Below are positions 19,082-27,268 of a stretch of 64,000 nt of DNA, piece after piece. Positions within the stretch are counted from its first letter, which is position 1. Every line of letters starts with the position of its first letter. Origin of the DNA: Levilactobacillus mulengensis (lineage in GTDB: Bacteria; Bacillota; Bacilli; Lactobacillales; Lactobacillaceae). The notes below the pieces were generated by a model. The model did not search any database. It was not told the origin of the DNA and saw only the letters and a list, made by a program, of their open reading frames with translations. Position numbers and translations under genes: made by a program. The stretch spans positions 305,700 to 369,699 of the forward strand of contig NZ_RHNW01000002.1 in assembly GCF_003946045.1 (NCBI RefSeq). The letters run 5' to 3'.

Positions 19082-19687
19082 TTAGTAATCGTCGTTAGTA
19101 ATTTCAAGGTCAATGGTATCACCAGCACCACTGCCCCAAATCCAGTACGAGCCATCGTAATCCCCTGAAGAAACGTCAAAATTGTACTTACCAGGGAACA
19201 GTCCGCTACTCAATTCTTGCTTAGTGATTGTCTGGTTTCGACCACCATCAGTGATTTTAACCTTCAGCGGGTCCCCGTTACCGGTGTAATTATAAAGCTT
19301 GACTGGTGATCTCCGGGTTGTCAGATAGTAACTGTCAAAAATCCCCAGTACCTTCTTACTCTCAACACTGAATTCATATGTGGTCTTAGTCCCAGCGACG
19401 TGCCGGCCATCCACAATTATTTTACCGATTTCGCCAATGGAGTCAGTTGAATTGTTGTGCATGTCTTTCACGATACTCTGCGCACCAATCTCACTAAATT
19501 TGATGTTTTGTTGGTCCTTAGCAAATTGCTTTAAAAATAGCTGGCCATCTTTATTTTGAACGGCCTTAGTGATGTTGGCTGCCAACCGGTTCTCGGACAC
19601 AGCGATACGGGTCTTCACAAACATGAAGCCACCAAAAATAATCACTACAGCAACAATCACAAACGCAATAATGTCCTTCTTCCTCAC
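19082..19687 (-). CDS. TcaA-like membrane-anchored extracellular protein
   Basis: 201 residues. One N-terminal transmembrane segment (IIAFVIVAVVIIFGGFMFV) after a basic start, then an extracellular part with an NTF2-like helical stretch (LAANITKAVQNKDGQLFLKQF) and a beta-rich end. This resembles the extracellular domains of TcaA-type proteins that sense or respond to cell-wall antibiotics. The frame reaches TTG at 19711, overlapping the upstream gene, but AGGGGG lies 9 nt before the GTG at 19685-19687, which removes the overlap and gives a 4-nt gap. It is co-transcribed with the zinc-ribbon gene, which supplies the cytoplasmic zinc ribbon normally fused to TcaA (inference). Confidence 0.65.
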   Translation of the reverse strand: MRKKDIIAFVIVAVVIIFGGFMFVKTRIAVSENRLAANITKAVQNKDGQLFLKQFAKDQQNIKFSEIGAQSIVKDMHNNSTDSIGEIGKIIVDGRHVAGTKTTYEFSVESKKVLGIFDSYYLTTRRSPVKLYNYTGNGDPLKVKITDGGRNQTITKQELSSGLFPGKYNFDVSSGDYDGSYWIWGSGAGDTIDLEITNDDY

Positions 19688-19691
19688 TCTT

Positions 19692-20204
19692 CTAATCCCC
19701 CTTCCGATCAAGAAGCATCAATATCGTTGGATATATCGTCAAGACTGGAATAAGGAGCAGCCAACCCAAGCCGGGATTCTGATTAATGTATTTTAACCGT
19801 CTCATAGTCGCCGAAACCAATAGAATATCAGCAACCCAGCCTAGTAACCAGCCGATGGCAGGAATGAAGATTAAAACCATGTCCAAAATCAACACACCTA
19901 AGACTCCCCACCAGAACACAGACTTACGACTTTCAGGAATGTTCCCATTAAATTCGAAAGCATGCTTTAAGATATATTGGATGCTCCCAACAAAACCCAA
20001 TTGGGGTTGATCATCTTCTACCGTTTGTTGATACGATTCCTGCTGTTGCCCTTGCGCTGCCTGTGGCTCTGGTTGCACAGCTGTCTTCTGACTCATTGAT
20101 TCTTGTGGTTGAACCGTTTCTCGTTGTTCTACTGGATGACCGCATGATGGACAAAATTTAGCACCCTCTGCTAACTCGTGACCACATTTCACACAATATC
20201 TCAT
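19692..20204 (-). CDS. Zinc-ribbon membrane protein
   Basis: 170 residues. The N-terminus is a zinc ribbon (YCVKCGHELAEGAKFCPSCG: two CxxC pairs), followed by a Gln/Glu-rich linker to about residue 75. The C-terminal half has two or three hydrophobic segments (VFWWGVLGVLILDMVLIFIPAIG and LLLIPVLTIYPTILML), resembling small DUF805-like membrane proteins. It lies 2 nt downstream of the Mor-like gene and 4 nt upstream of the TcaA-like gene, so it is an operon member. The ribosome site (GAGTTGTTGTAGGT) is modest. Function unknown; zinc-ribbon membrane proteins are common stress or envelope sensors in this family. Confidence 0.75.
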   Translation of the reverse strand: MRYCVKCGHELAEGAKFCPSCGHPVEQRETVQPQESMSQKTAVQPEPQAAQGQQQESYQQTVEDDQPQLGFVGSIQYILKHAFEFNGNIPESRKSVFWWGVLGVLILDMVLIFIPAIGWLLGWVADILLVSATMRRLKYINQNPGLGWLLLIPVLTIYPTILMLLDRKGD

Positions 20205-20206
20205 AC

Positions 20207-20575
20207 CTACAACAACTCCTCATGATTTTTTTGATTAACTTTTTCTTGATTGTTATTTTCTCGTGTTACCTGACGAATCCACTTCTGGGAGTAGCCATAC
20301 TTTCTAGCTAACTCTTGTTGATTGTGACCGGTGTATTCTTCGTTAACTCTTTTTGCCGCTAACTCTCTATCGTACAAATGTGTTGGAATCGTCATTTGCA
20401 TTCCTTTGTACTGGTGATAGATTTTTAGCATTGATTCTACCCCCACCAGCTCACTAAGCCCCCGGTAGAAGTGATGTAGTGCTGATACTTCAATCTTATC
20501 GCCCATCTCACGCTCACCACCTTTAGCTCTAATATTAGATAAATCATCTGCCTTTCGGAACAGCACTTTGGCCAT
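20207..20575 (-). CDS. Mor-family transcriptional activator
   Basis: 122 residues. Residues about 27-105 fit the Mor/C protein family from phage Mu, in which a dimerisation part (LVGVESMLKIYHQYKGMQMT) precedes a helix-turn-helix (ELARKYGYSQKWIRQVTR). Family members activate middle or late phage genes; Firmicute versions often sit in mobile islands. The start follows AAGGA at 6 nt; a second candidate start lies at the MGDKIEV methionine. It leads a three-gene unit with the zinc-ribbon and TcaA-like genes, so it may control them (inference). Its phage ancestry supports a mobile origin for the island. Confidence 0.75.
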   Translation of the reverse strand: MAKVLFRKADDLSNIRAKGGEREMGDKIEVSALHHFYRGLSELVGVESMLKIYHQYKGMQMTIPTHLYDRELAAKRVNEEYTGHNQQELARKYGYSQKWIRQVTRENNNQEKVNQKNHEELL

Positions 20576-20721
20576 CCCCTTTCCTTGAACTCTACCGGTA
20601 ACTATTAAGCAACGCTTCCTTGCATTTCCTACACAGCAACAGAATGTAGCTACCTGTTTAGGGGAAAGTTAGTAGCGTAGTATGTGGTTAAGGTGGTCCA
20701 TTAATGGCTATCATTGTGGTA

Positions 20722-20760
20722 ACAAAAAAGATTACATGAGTTAGCTCATGTAATCTCTTC
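20722..20760 (-). terminator. Terminator of the 20885-22189 secreted-protein genes
   Basis: A perfect 12-bp stem AGATTACATGAG / CTCATGTAATCT followed by six T on the minus strand. Confidence 0.85.
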
Positions 20761-20884
20761 ATACGAACTGTGAAATAAGGTTCCTACTTCTGACAGTGGT
20801 GGTCCAACGCCAACATCGTTCTTTCATTTGGGATAGCTTAAATTTAGCGTGTTAGTTCGTCCCAACTTTCTTTCCGATACATAG

Positions 20885-21418
20885 TCAGTTCACAACAAAG
20901 TCGTCCCAAGACAAAACCTTTTTCTCTCGCAAAGCCTTTACCCGAGGATACATACTCTTTCTGGAATAGTAATAACGAATGTCCACACCAGATTCATCAC
21001 CAAAAAGCCATTCTCTTAAAGTTGCGTTTCCTTGCGTATCTTTGGTCCATTTTTTAAAATGATAAATTCCACCAAAGTTCGCACCACCGAGTGTCCAGTA
21101 CCCTTTAGCCGATTTATGAGCCGCAACAGCAAGATCAGGATGATGGAGTCCAGAAGAAAAATGCTTGCCGCTTAATGTTATGCTCATATTGCCAAGGGCT
21201 GTGCTGGGACGCATCCGTTCCGTTTCAAACTTATACTTTGTAATCGTAACCCGTTGAAAGAGGCTCCCATCCACAACAGAATACCAAGTACCTCGCAAAC
21301 TCTTGGGCGTAGTGACATAATAACGTTTTGAAGCATTTGCCTTCTGCGTATCCATTCCTAGAAAAACGCCAACAATCAGCCCAAAAATTAAAAGTGTTTT
21401 AAGAAGTTTGTTTTTCAT
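20885..21418 (-). CDS. Small secreted protein
   Basis: 177 residues with a clear signal peptide (MKNKLLKTLLIFGLIVGVFLG, cleavage near ANA-SKRYY). The mature part is basic and aromatic-rich, with TPKSLRGTWYSVVDG at its start, a style common among small Lactobacillaceae exoproteins. No catalytic motif recognised. GGGAGTGTAG precedes the ATG. It is 27 nt from the upstream secreted gene, with a shared terminator at 20722, so the two form an operon. Confidence 0.75.
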   Translation of the reverse strand: MKNKLLKTLLIFGLIVGVFLGMDTQKANASKRYYVTTPKSLRGTWYSVVDGSLFQRVTITKYKFETERMRPSTALGNMSITLSGKHFSSGLHHPDLAVAAHKSAKGYWTLGGANFGGIYHFKKWTKDTQGNATLREWLFGDESGVDIRYYYSRKSMYPRVKALREKKVLSWDDFVVN

Positions 21419-21445
21419 AATCTACACTCCCACTATCAACAATGA

Positions 21446-22189
21446 CTATCTCTGTAGCCCATCAATTGGATCAGCCATAGCATTTGCCAGCTCTGTGGCC
21501 TGAACCCGTTGCGTATCGAACGAATCGCCACCATTTACAGCGTCCAGATACTTAGCATATAATCGTTGCAAATTGCGGTTGACATTTGTGCTGAAACGTC
21601 CAGCAAACAGTTGATATTCAGCGATTCCGCCAGCAACATCAACTTGATTGCCATCATAGACTTCCGCCGCGATTCTTACGGAAACCTGAGCTAAATTATT
21701 TTGCGCATTTTCTGTTGAGTAGGCATGTTTCAAGGATAGCTTATCGAACTGTGGCATGATATACTTCTGAGCCCGCGGTGTCATGTTCAAGACAATTTTC
21801 TTCATGGCTGCGACATCTTTCTTAGCCTGACCATACTGCTGGACTTTTTGCAGATTGCCTTTCCAAATCCAGCCTTTAATACGCTTATTACTGCTCTGCA
21901 CGTAGTAATAGATGGCCGACTTGCCATTTCGCTTTTTTACCTTTGATGATTTTGTCGCGTAAAATTTTGTGTTTAAGTATTTAGCCGCATTGTACTTTTT
22001 CTTAGTCAATTTGGCACTAGTATAAATATATCCCCCAGTAGTTTGATAGGCTATTTTATTGAGCTTAGTCGTCTTCACGACCTTAGCACTCTTCACTTTT
22101 GCCGAAGCCACATCTGGAACTGAAACAACCGACGCGACCATCCCTAAAGTTACGGTCAGAATTGCTGTTGCACATAAAACTTTCTTCAT
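21446..22189 (-). CDS. Secreted protein with SH3-like GWIWKG domain
   Basis: 247 residues. Signal peptide (MKKVLCATAILTVTLGMVAS, cleavage near ASA-KVK). Residues about 45-125 form a lysine-rich SH3-like module ending KSAIYYYVQSSNKRIKGWIWKG, the same type as in the protein at 13782-14555 on the other side of the left repeat. The C-terminal ~120 residues are helical (LKHAYSTENAQNNLAQVSVRIAAE) with no known motif. GGAGGG lies 7 nt before the ATG. It is first in an operon with the 20885 gene. Likely wall-associated (inferred); function unknown. Confidence 0.8.
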   Translation of the reverse strand: MKKVLCATAILTVTLGMVASVVSVPDVASAKVKSAKVVKTTKLNKIAYQTTGGYIYTSAKLTKKKYNAAKYLNTKFYATKSSKVKKRNGKSAIYYYVQSSNKRIKGWIWKGNLQKVQQYGQAKKDVAAMKKIVLNMTPRAQKYIMPQFDKLSLKHAYSTENAQNNLAQVSVRIAAEVYDGNQVDVAGGIAEYQLFAGRFSTNVNRNLQRLYAKYLDAVNGGDSFDTQRVQATELANAMADPIDGLQR

Positions 22190-22307
22190 CGAAAACCCTC
22201 CTAGAATAAATTAGTCTAATCCAGTTTGAGTTTATACTTAAGGGACATAAACATGCAAGATACGAACCACCAGTCGCTTTCCTTATACTTGTCCCCAATT
22301 ACTGCAC

Positions 22308-22345
22308 AAAAAAAGGATGTAGCCATTTTAGTGGCTACATCCTGA
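22308..22345 (-). terminator. Terminator of the right 85-codon gene
   Basis: GGATGTAGCCA / TGGCTACATCC followed by eight T on the minus strand, 7 bp past the stop codon. It is not part of the duplicated segment. Confidence 0.9.
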
Positions 22346-22351
22346 TTCAAA

Positions 22352-22609
22352 CTAGCTAGCGTCCGCATCTTCCGTCACAAACGTGTGCTTGTCATCTAAC
22401 ACATACTGAAATTCAACGGCGTTGAGCATTAGGCTTGCCCGGAACAGCGCCTTGATTCCCTGTTCATTACTCATGACCACGAAGAATTCACGGTCGGTGC
22501 CACTGACGCGTTGGAACGTTTCGTACTCACCCTTGAATCCTTCTTTTCTAAACAGTGCAATAATCTTCATCATTTCAATTTGTGATACTTCTTTGTTTGC
22601 CAAATTCAA
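22352..22609 (-). CDS. Hypothetical 85-residue protein (right duplicate)
   Basis: Nearly the same protein as that at 14657-14914, differing in the sixth residue (N here, D there). It starts at TTG after an AG-rich stretch and lies about 105 bp downstream of gpmA, separated by the gpmA terminator. The mixture KEGFKGEYETFQRVSGTDREFFVVMS suggests a compact alpha/beta fold. No function recognised. Confidence 0.75.
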   Translation of the reverse strand: MNLANKEVSQIEMMKIIALFRKEGFKGEYETFQRVSGTDREFFVVMSNEQGIKALFRASLMLNAVEFQYVLDDKHTFVTEDADAS

Positions 22610-22671
22610 TCTCTTTTCTCTTTATGGGTTAGTTGCGAATTATCTATACTGATAGCCAGTTTCAGGCCACG

Positions 22672-22704
22672 AAAAAGCCGCCCCCCATGTGCGAGGCGGC
22701 TTCG
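22672..22704 (-). terminator. gpmA terminator
   Basis: GCCGCC / GGCGGC hairpin with T-rich tail on the minus strand, 12 bp past the gpmA stop. Confidence 0.85.
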
Positions 22705-22715
22705 ATTCAGAAGGA

Positions 22716-23408
22716 CTACTTGCCCAACTTCGTCTTGTTAGTCATGTTTAACTTGTCATCGAAGTCGTAGACAACTGGTTCACCAGTAGCCATTTCGAGG
22801 TCCATGATGTCATCGTCGGAGATCCGTTCGATGTACTTGCTTAAGGCACGTAATGAGTTCCCATGAGCGGCGATGATAACGTTCTTGCCATCAAGCAACT
22901 TAGGAGCCACTTGGTCTTCCCAAAATGGCATAACCCGTTCCAGGGTAACCTTCAAGTTTTCACCACCGGGGACGATGTTAGGGTCCAAGTTTGCGTAACG
23001 TGGGTCCTTAACAGCTGAACCTTCAGCGTCTGCATCCAAAAGTGGAGGCAAAACATCGTAAGAACGACGCCAGATGTGGACTTGGTCATCGCCGTACTTT
23101 TCAGCGGTTTCCTTCTTGTTCAAACCTTGCAAAGCACCGTAGTGACGTTCGTTCAAACGCCAAGTCTTGGTTTCTGGAATCCAAAGTTGGTCGGATTCTT
23201 CCAAAACGTAGTGTAACGTCTTGATTGCCCGCTTCAGAACTGACGTGTAAGCGTAGTCGAACTTCAAGCCAGATTCCTTGATCTTGTTCCCAGCTGCCTT
23301 AGCTTCTTCGACACCCTTTTCGCTTAAATCAACGTCAACCCAACCAGTGAACTTGTTTGCCAAGTTCCATTCACTTTGGCCGTGGCGAATCAATACTAAT
23401 TTTGCCAT
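22716..23408 (-). CDS. gpmA: 2,3-bisphosphoglycerate-dependent phosphoglycerate mutase
   Basis: Interconverts 3- and 2-phosphoglycerate in glycolysis (cytoplasm). 230 residues, the usual length. Seen: the catalytic [10 protein letters not shown] with the phosphorylated His near residue 10, [38 protein letters not shown] and the second catalytic His in [13 protein letters not shown] at 23409-23411 could also start it, but the ATG at 23406-23408 gives the family's usual [10 protein letters not shown] beginning and lies 9 nt after AGAGG. It is monocistronic. Its 3' third is duplicated at 15021-15233, so this locus was the insertion point of the island. Confidence 0.97.
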   Translation of the reverse strand: MAKLVLIRHGQSEWNLANKFTGWVDVDLSEKGVEEAKAAGNKIKESGLKFDYAYTSVLKRAIKTLHYVLEESDQLWIPETKTWRLNERHYGALQGLNKKETAEKYGDDQVHIWRRSYDVLPPLLDADAEGSAVKDPRYANLDPNIVPGGENLKVTLERVMPFWEDQVAPKLLDGKNVIIAAHGNSLRALSKYIERISDDDIMDLEMATGEPVVYDFDDKLNMTNKTKLGK

Positions 23409-23542
23409 CACTTATAACCTCTTTCTGTCGTAGAATACTTTGTCATTTTACACCATCTAGCCGCGAATTTCAGCTAAATTGTGTGGTTCTTTACATGAAA
23501 CCGTTTTCTTCTGTGAGAACTCTCAGAGCGCCCGCAACCTAA

Positions 23543-23578
23543 CAAAAAGTGGCGCTCACCATTTCGGCTGCGCCACGT
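23543..23578 (-). terminator. Terminator of the AI-2E family transporter gene
   Basis: GTGGCGC / GCGCCAC stem followed by five T on the minus strand, just past the stop codon at 23583. Confidence 0.85.
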
Positions 23579-23582
23579 TCAT

Positions 23583-24674
23583 TTACTCTTTTTTATCGCT
23601 GCTCGGGCCGTAATTGCGCCGAATTTCACGTAATTTTTGCACATCCACGTGGGGTGGCTGATGCAGGCCATGGACCGGCCGGACACCCAGGATGTCCAGG
23701 AAGAAGGTGAAGATTGGCACCCCGACAATCAGGCCCCAAACGCCAAACAGTTGCTCACCCGCCAACAAGACCACGAAGGTGTAGAAGATGGGGAGTTCCG
23801 TTCTGCTCGACATGAATTTGGGATTCAGCACGTAGGCTTCCAGTGCGTGGACCACGACGATCATCACTAGGATGTAGACCACGTAGCGGAACCCACCGAC
23901 TGAGTACCCCAGAATCGTCAATGGTACCACGGACACGATGACCCCGGCCACGGGAATCAGGCTCAGGATAAAGATCATGATGGCCAGCGTTGGCAGTTGC
24001 GGCATCCCCATGAAGGCCAGCACAATCGTGGTAATCACGGTGTTGCACAGGGCAATGAAGAATTGCGCTTCCAGCACGACCCCAAACGTGTTGACGAACT
24101 TGGTCGCAAAGAAGTTGATATCCTCAAAGAACCAGCCGTAAGTACTGGTCAGGAAGCGTTTGGAAAACTCGCCCATCTGCTTACTTTCAATCGTGAAGAA
24201 GAAACTCAAGATCATTGACATAAACAGCGTCGCCCCGAATGAGCCAATCGTGGAAACGTACGTCAGGACGAGCTTGGCGCCATTTTGCAGCTGGCTCACA
24301 ATGTCAGACGTCTTGATGTAGTTCGCCACGTAACTGATGATTTCGTTGCTGTCATTTTTCGGATTCTGATAGAACTTAAATAACTGTTCAATCCCGTGCA
24401 TCGATGAATTCAAGATCTGCGGTAAATAGGTTGTGACCGCCCAATACAGGCCGCCAATGATGACGACGTAGGTTACCGTCACAATCAACGCCGGCGGTAA
24501 TTTGACGACCTTGCGCACCGCCTTGACCAGCTGCAGCACCAAAAACGTGAAAATAAACGTCAGTAGAATCATGTTCATTTCCGCTCTGATCAGCCACAGG
24601 ACAAAGATAATCAGCGCCAGTACCGTAAATCGCCGGAGCCGGACATTTTCTACGAAGCGTTGCCATACACTCAC
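23583..24674 (-). CDS. AI-2E family transporter (PerM/YueF type)
   Basis: 363 residues, a polytopic membrane protein: paired N-terminal helices (FTVLALIIFVLWLI and MILLTFIFTFLVLQLV), a third near 70, a long polar extracellular/helical part (95-150), then four or five further segments. The C-terminal block (ILSLIPVAGVIVSVVP, LNPKFMSSRTELPIFYTFVVLLAGEQLFG) is the family signature. Members export AI-2 in E. coli or act as Na+/H+ antiporters; the substrate here is not predictable. The frame reaches ATG at 24695, but GGGGGAG lies 8 nt before the GTG at 24672-24674, which I prefer. R1 and R2 lie just upstream. Confidence 0.9.
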   Translation of the reverse strand: MSVWQRFVENVRLRRFTVLALIIFVLWLIRAEMNMILLTFIFTFLVLQLVKAVRKVVKLPPALIVTVTYVVIIGGLYWAVTTYLPQILNSSMHGIEQLFKFYQNPKNDSNEIISYVANYIKTSDIVSQLQNGAKLVLTYVSTIGSFGATLFMSMILSFFFTIESKQMGEFSKRFLTSTYGWFFEDINFFATKFVNTFGVVLEAQFFIALCNTVITTIVLAFMGMPQLPTLAIMIFILSLIPVAGVIVSVVPLTILGYSVGGFRYVVYILVMIVVVHALEAYVLNPKFMSSRTELPIFYTFVVLLAGEQLFGVWGLIVGVPIFTFFLDILGVRPVHGLHQPPHVDVQKLREIRRNYGPSSDKKE

Positions 24675-24752
24675 TTGTGAATCTCCCCCATCCATTCAAT
24701 AGCTTTATTATACCGTATCTCGCCAGATTCCCTAGTGGTTTACCTGGAAAAT

Positions 24753-24995
24753 ATTCGCTGGCTGACGAGTTCTACGAAACCATGCCGCCTGCGGCCTCCA
24801 GGTACGCCACCAGCTGTGGGGCCCGCTTCCGGCCTGAGAGGCGGTCCTCCAGCTCGCTTTTAAGCCGCGAAGCCCACGCGTCTCAAAAGTCGTCCCGTGC
24901 TGTAGGGCCGAGAAGCCCACTCGGTCCAACACCACCGACACAGCAGGCTCTGTACCTGGCTGCCTCCGGCTCAAGCTGGGTGGTGCCCAGCGAAT
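24753..24995 (-). repeat. R1: structured intergenic element, long (A) form, minus
   Basis: Outer arms ATTCGCTGG / CCAGCGAAT are perfect; the next helix is CCAGGTAC / GTACCTGG. It has conserved junctions (CCTGCGGCCTCC, CGTCCCGTGCTGT, CACCGACACAGC) and the CTTTGAG-type hairpin in degenerate form. Confidence 0.9.
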
Positions 24996-25020
24996 TTGTT
25001 TCGGTTCGTAAACGGCTACG

Positions 25021-25246
25021 GTTGGCGTGTCCGTTCTGACATTCGTTCCCGGCGGCGGGTTCAACCTGCCCTGCTGTGGGGCCCGGCTCCAGCCTGGGGA
25101 ACAGGCTTCCACCTCGCCTTGAAACCTCGCTAAAACCGCGAGTTTCCAAGGTCGACCCATGGCCTAAGCTGAAATAGCCCCTTCAGCTAATGCCATCGAC
25201 ACAGCTGTTCAGGTTGACCCGCCTCTGGTCACTCAGACTGGCCAAC
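25021..25246 (-). repeat. R2: structured intergenic element, long (A) form, minus
   Basis: Outer arms GTTGGC / GCCAAC, then GGCGGGTTCAACCTG / CAGGTTGACCCGCC. Variable hairpin AGCTGAA / TTCAGCT. Same junction sequences as R1, 25 bp away in the same orientation. Confidence 0.9.
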
Positions 25247-25389
25247 TCGTTTACTACGCTAGAACCAATTCAACGTTCCAGCTAATACTAGGCTTCACTA
25301 TTGAGCGTCACACGTAACCTGGTTTACTTTCCAAGCTGAGTCAACGTAAAAACGAATTCCCCCCCCGAAGAGAGACACCAATTTATTAC

Positions 25390-25612
25390 GCCCTTAAACC
25401 AGTCCAAGCCGTGAGGGCGGGGCAAATAGGCTCAGCCGGGGGATTTAGCTCTAGTCAGCCCTGCTGACTAGAGCTAAATGGTGACTTTGAGACTCGTTTC
25501 CCAGAGGCTCAAAGCAAGTTCCGAGACCGCTCTTCGGCTCGGAACGTCCTGCCCCCAGCGTTCCGGCCTATTTGCCCCGCCCGGTAAGGCGCCATCAACG
25601 ACCAATTTAAAG
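25390..25612 (+). repeat. R3: structured intergenic element, short (B) form, plus
   Basis: Closing helix GGGCGGGGCAAATAGG / CCTATTTGCCCCGCCC, 16 of 16 paired. Second helix ATTTAGCTCTAGTCAG / CTGACTAGAGCTAAAT, perfect. Then TTTGAG / CTCAAA and TTCCGAG / CTCGGAA. It lies just past the terminator of the ROK gene. Confidence 0.95.
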
Positions 25613-25616
25613 GCAA

Positions 25617-25655
25617 AATAAAAACTTCTGTCCGCGATGAACAGAAGCCCTTACG
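25617..25655 (-). terminator. Terminator of the ROK gene
   Basis: CTTCTGT / ACAGAAG stem followed by TTTTTATTTT on the minus strand. Confidence 0.8.
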
Positions 25656-25673
25656 TATGCCGTTTCGTTTTCG

Positions 25674-26858
25674 TTATGCTTCGACTCCCTCTAAGACTGC
25701 CGACCGCTGATTACTAAAGGTCAGTTGTAAGTCGTCCAAGGCCAATGCCCGGTGAATGATGGCTGACGCGCCACCCATCAGTGAGGCTTCCTTGGAGTTC
25801 TTGGTTAACAGCAAAGGTGCTTTTCTTAAAATTTCTAACTTGCCCACGTAGTCACGCACCTGATCCATCAGCTCTGGCAACAGCTCCAAAATTGGGGCGT
25901 TGACGATGATGGCGTCTGGGGCGAACGTGCTGGACAGGTTGCCCAAGACCTTGCTCAGGTAGTAGGCAAACTCGTCCAAAATGGACAACAGTTCTGGCCG
26001 GTGACCCAGGTAGTCGCGCCGAATCCGGTTGACGTCGACCCGGTCAATGTTTTGGTAGGCCATGATCCGTTGCAGGACGTTGCCCTCCGCAACATAGTGG
26101 TTCACCGTTTCCATATTATCTTCTTTATACCGATCGGCCAATGGACAATTCCCAATGTTGCCGGCCTCGCCGTTGTGCCCCCGGTACAGGTGACCTTCCG
26201 TAATGATTCCGGCCGAAACTTGATCACGAATCGTGACCGAAATCAGGTTTTGATAAACACCCTCGCCGGAGAAGTCCCGTTCGTAAATCGCGGACTCGTT
26301 GGCCAAGTTTTCCAAGACCACCGGCACCTGGAATTTATCGCTAAAGTATTTTGCCAAATCAAAGTTCTTAAAGCCCTTCAGTGAGGCACCTAAAATCTGA
26401 TTCTCATAAATCGTGCCATCCAAGCCAAACGCGATACCTAATAACCGGGTCTGGCTTGCCGCCATGATGTTGGCGATACGTTCGTCGATCATATCTAACA
26501 CGGACGTCAGATCAACGTCTCTGGTCGACACGCTTTCGTAGTTCTCAGACCGCCCGTCCAATCTGCAAGTGATCATTGAGAAGCGAGAACGTAAAATGTT
26601 GATGCTGATGACATAACCATACCCCACGTTTAGTAATGCCATAACGGGCTTCCGCCCACCATTCCGGGTGCTTACGCCGTGACCAACCTCACGGATCAAC
26701 CCTTCATGAAGTAACTGACTATAAATATCCGAGACCGTAACTTTATTCAAACTAAGATTTCGTGATATCTGGCTCCGCGAAATCGGGCCAGCATTCACAA
26801 TCTGCTGCAAAACCTGTTTCTCATTGGTGGTGCGCATAATGTGTTTGTTGATAATCAT
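25674..26858 (-). CDS. ROK-family transcriptional regulator
   Basis: 394 residues. An N-terminal winged helix (ISRSQISRNLSLNKVTVSDIYSQLLHEGLI, about 24-55) is followed by a ROK/ASKHA fold (GGRKPVMALLN, GIAFGLDGTIYENQIL, VVLENLANESAIYE). This is the layout of XylR/NagC-type sugar-responsive repressors. The usual zinc site CxCGxxGCxE after GHNGE is degenerate (GEAGNIGNCPLADRY keeps one Cys), so metal binding is probably lost. No sugar-utilisation genes adjoin, so the target is unknown. No good ribosome site precedes this ATG; an internal ATG seven codons in is equally unsupported. Confidence 0.88.
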   Translation of the reverse strand: MIINKHIMRTTNEKQVLQQIVNAGPISRSQISRNLSLNKVTVSDIYSQLLHEGLIREVGHGVSTRNGGRKPVMALLNVGYGYVISINILRSRFSMITCRLDGRSENYESVSTRDVDLTSVLDMIDERIANIMAASQTRLLGIAFGLDGTIYENQILGASLKGFKNFDLAKYFSDKFQVPVVLENLANESAIYERDFSGEGVYQNLISVTIRDQVSAGIITEGHLYRGHNGEAGNIGNCPLADRYKEDNMETVNHYVAEGNVLQRIMAYQNIDRVDVNRIRRDYLGHRPELLSILDEFAYYLSKVLGNLSSTFAPDAIIVNAPILELLPELMDQVRDYVGKLEILRKAPLLLTKNSKEASLMGGASAIIHRALALDDLQLTFSNQRSAVLEGVEA

Positions 26859-27268
26859 AATTTTCTTGATAACGTGCCCCTATAAATAGCTTGTGGCGAT
26901 TCGGGAATCAAATCAGTTTAGGTTGCCCCATCCCCCAAGATTGGTGCTCACCCGCTATTTGCGGGGGTCGCGTTACCTAACCCCCCTTGTAGATTCTGAT
27001 TCTAACTATATAGTAAATCCTCCTAACGAATATAGCATGGAAAACGACTCGTGAAATTTTTGGCGGTTTTTTCGGGAATATTCCAGACAAACCGCGTGCC
27101 TATTGGGATACAGCTCGTGAAATCACTAAATGTGTTAGCTATTTAGCCAATCAGTTGATTAACCAATTTGTTTACTAACCTACCTTACATGTCAAGTTTT
27201 GACCCCTAATCGTTGGAAATGGTAAAGTTTCTTACTTAATCGACTTAACTCTTTTTGCATTAATGCAT
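26859..27268. other. Leader/upstream region of the ROK gene
   Basis: AT-rich with no gene seen. It contains short GC-rich patches near 26940-26990 but no clear operator or promoter pair. Confidence 0.4.

Larger units (their letters stand above)
22352..22928. repeat. Right copy of ~575-bp direct repeat flanking the island
   Basis: Partner of 14657-15233. Here the repeat continues seamlessly into intact gpmA, so this side carries the functional gene end. Confidence 0.95.

Noticed and set aside
14657..23408. Island as an intact prophage or ICE
   Set aside because: No integrase, transposase, structural, replication or conjugation genes. Only a Mor-like regulator hints at phage ancestry.
24732..25160. 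Open frames of 60-140 codons over R1/R2 and similar frames over R4, R7, R13, R16 and R17 (e.g. 52611-52901, 56191-56451, 61862-62122)
   Set aside because: They run through the structured repeats, have no ribosome sites, and recur only because the element sequence recurs. Pairing between arms, not codons, is what is conserved.
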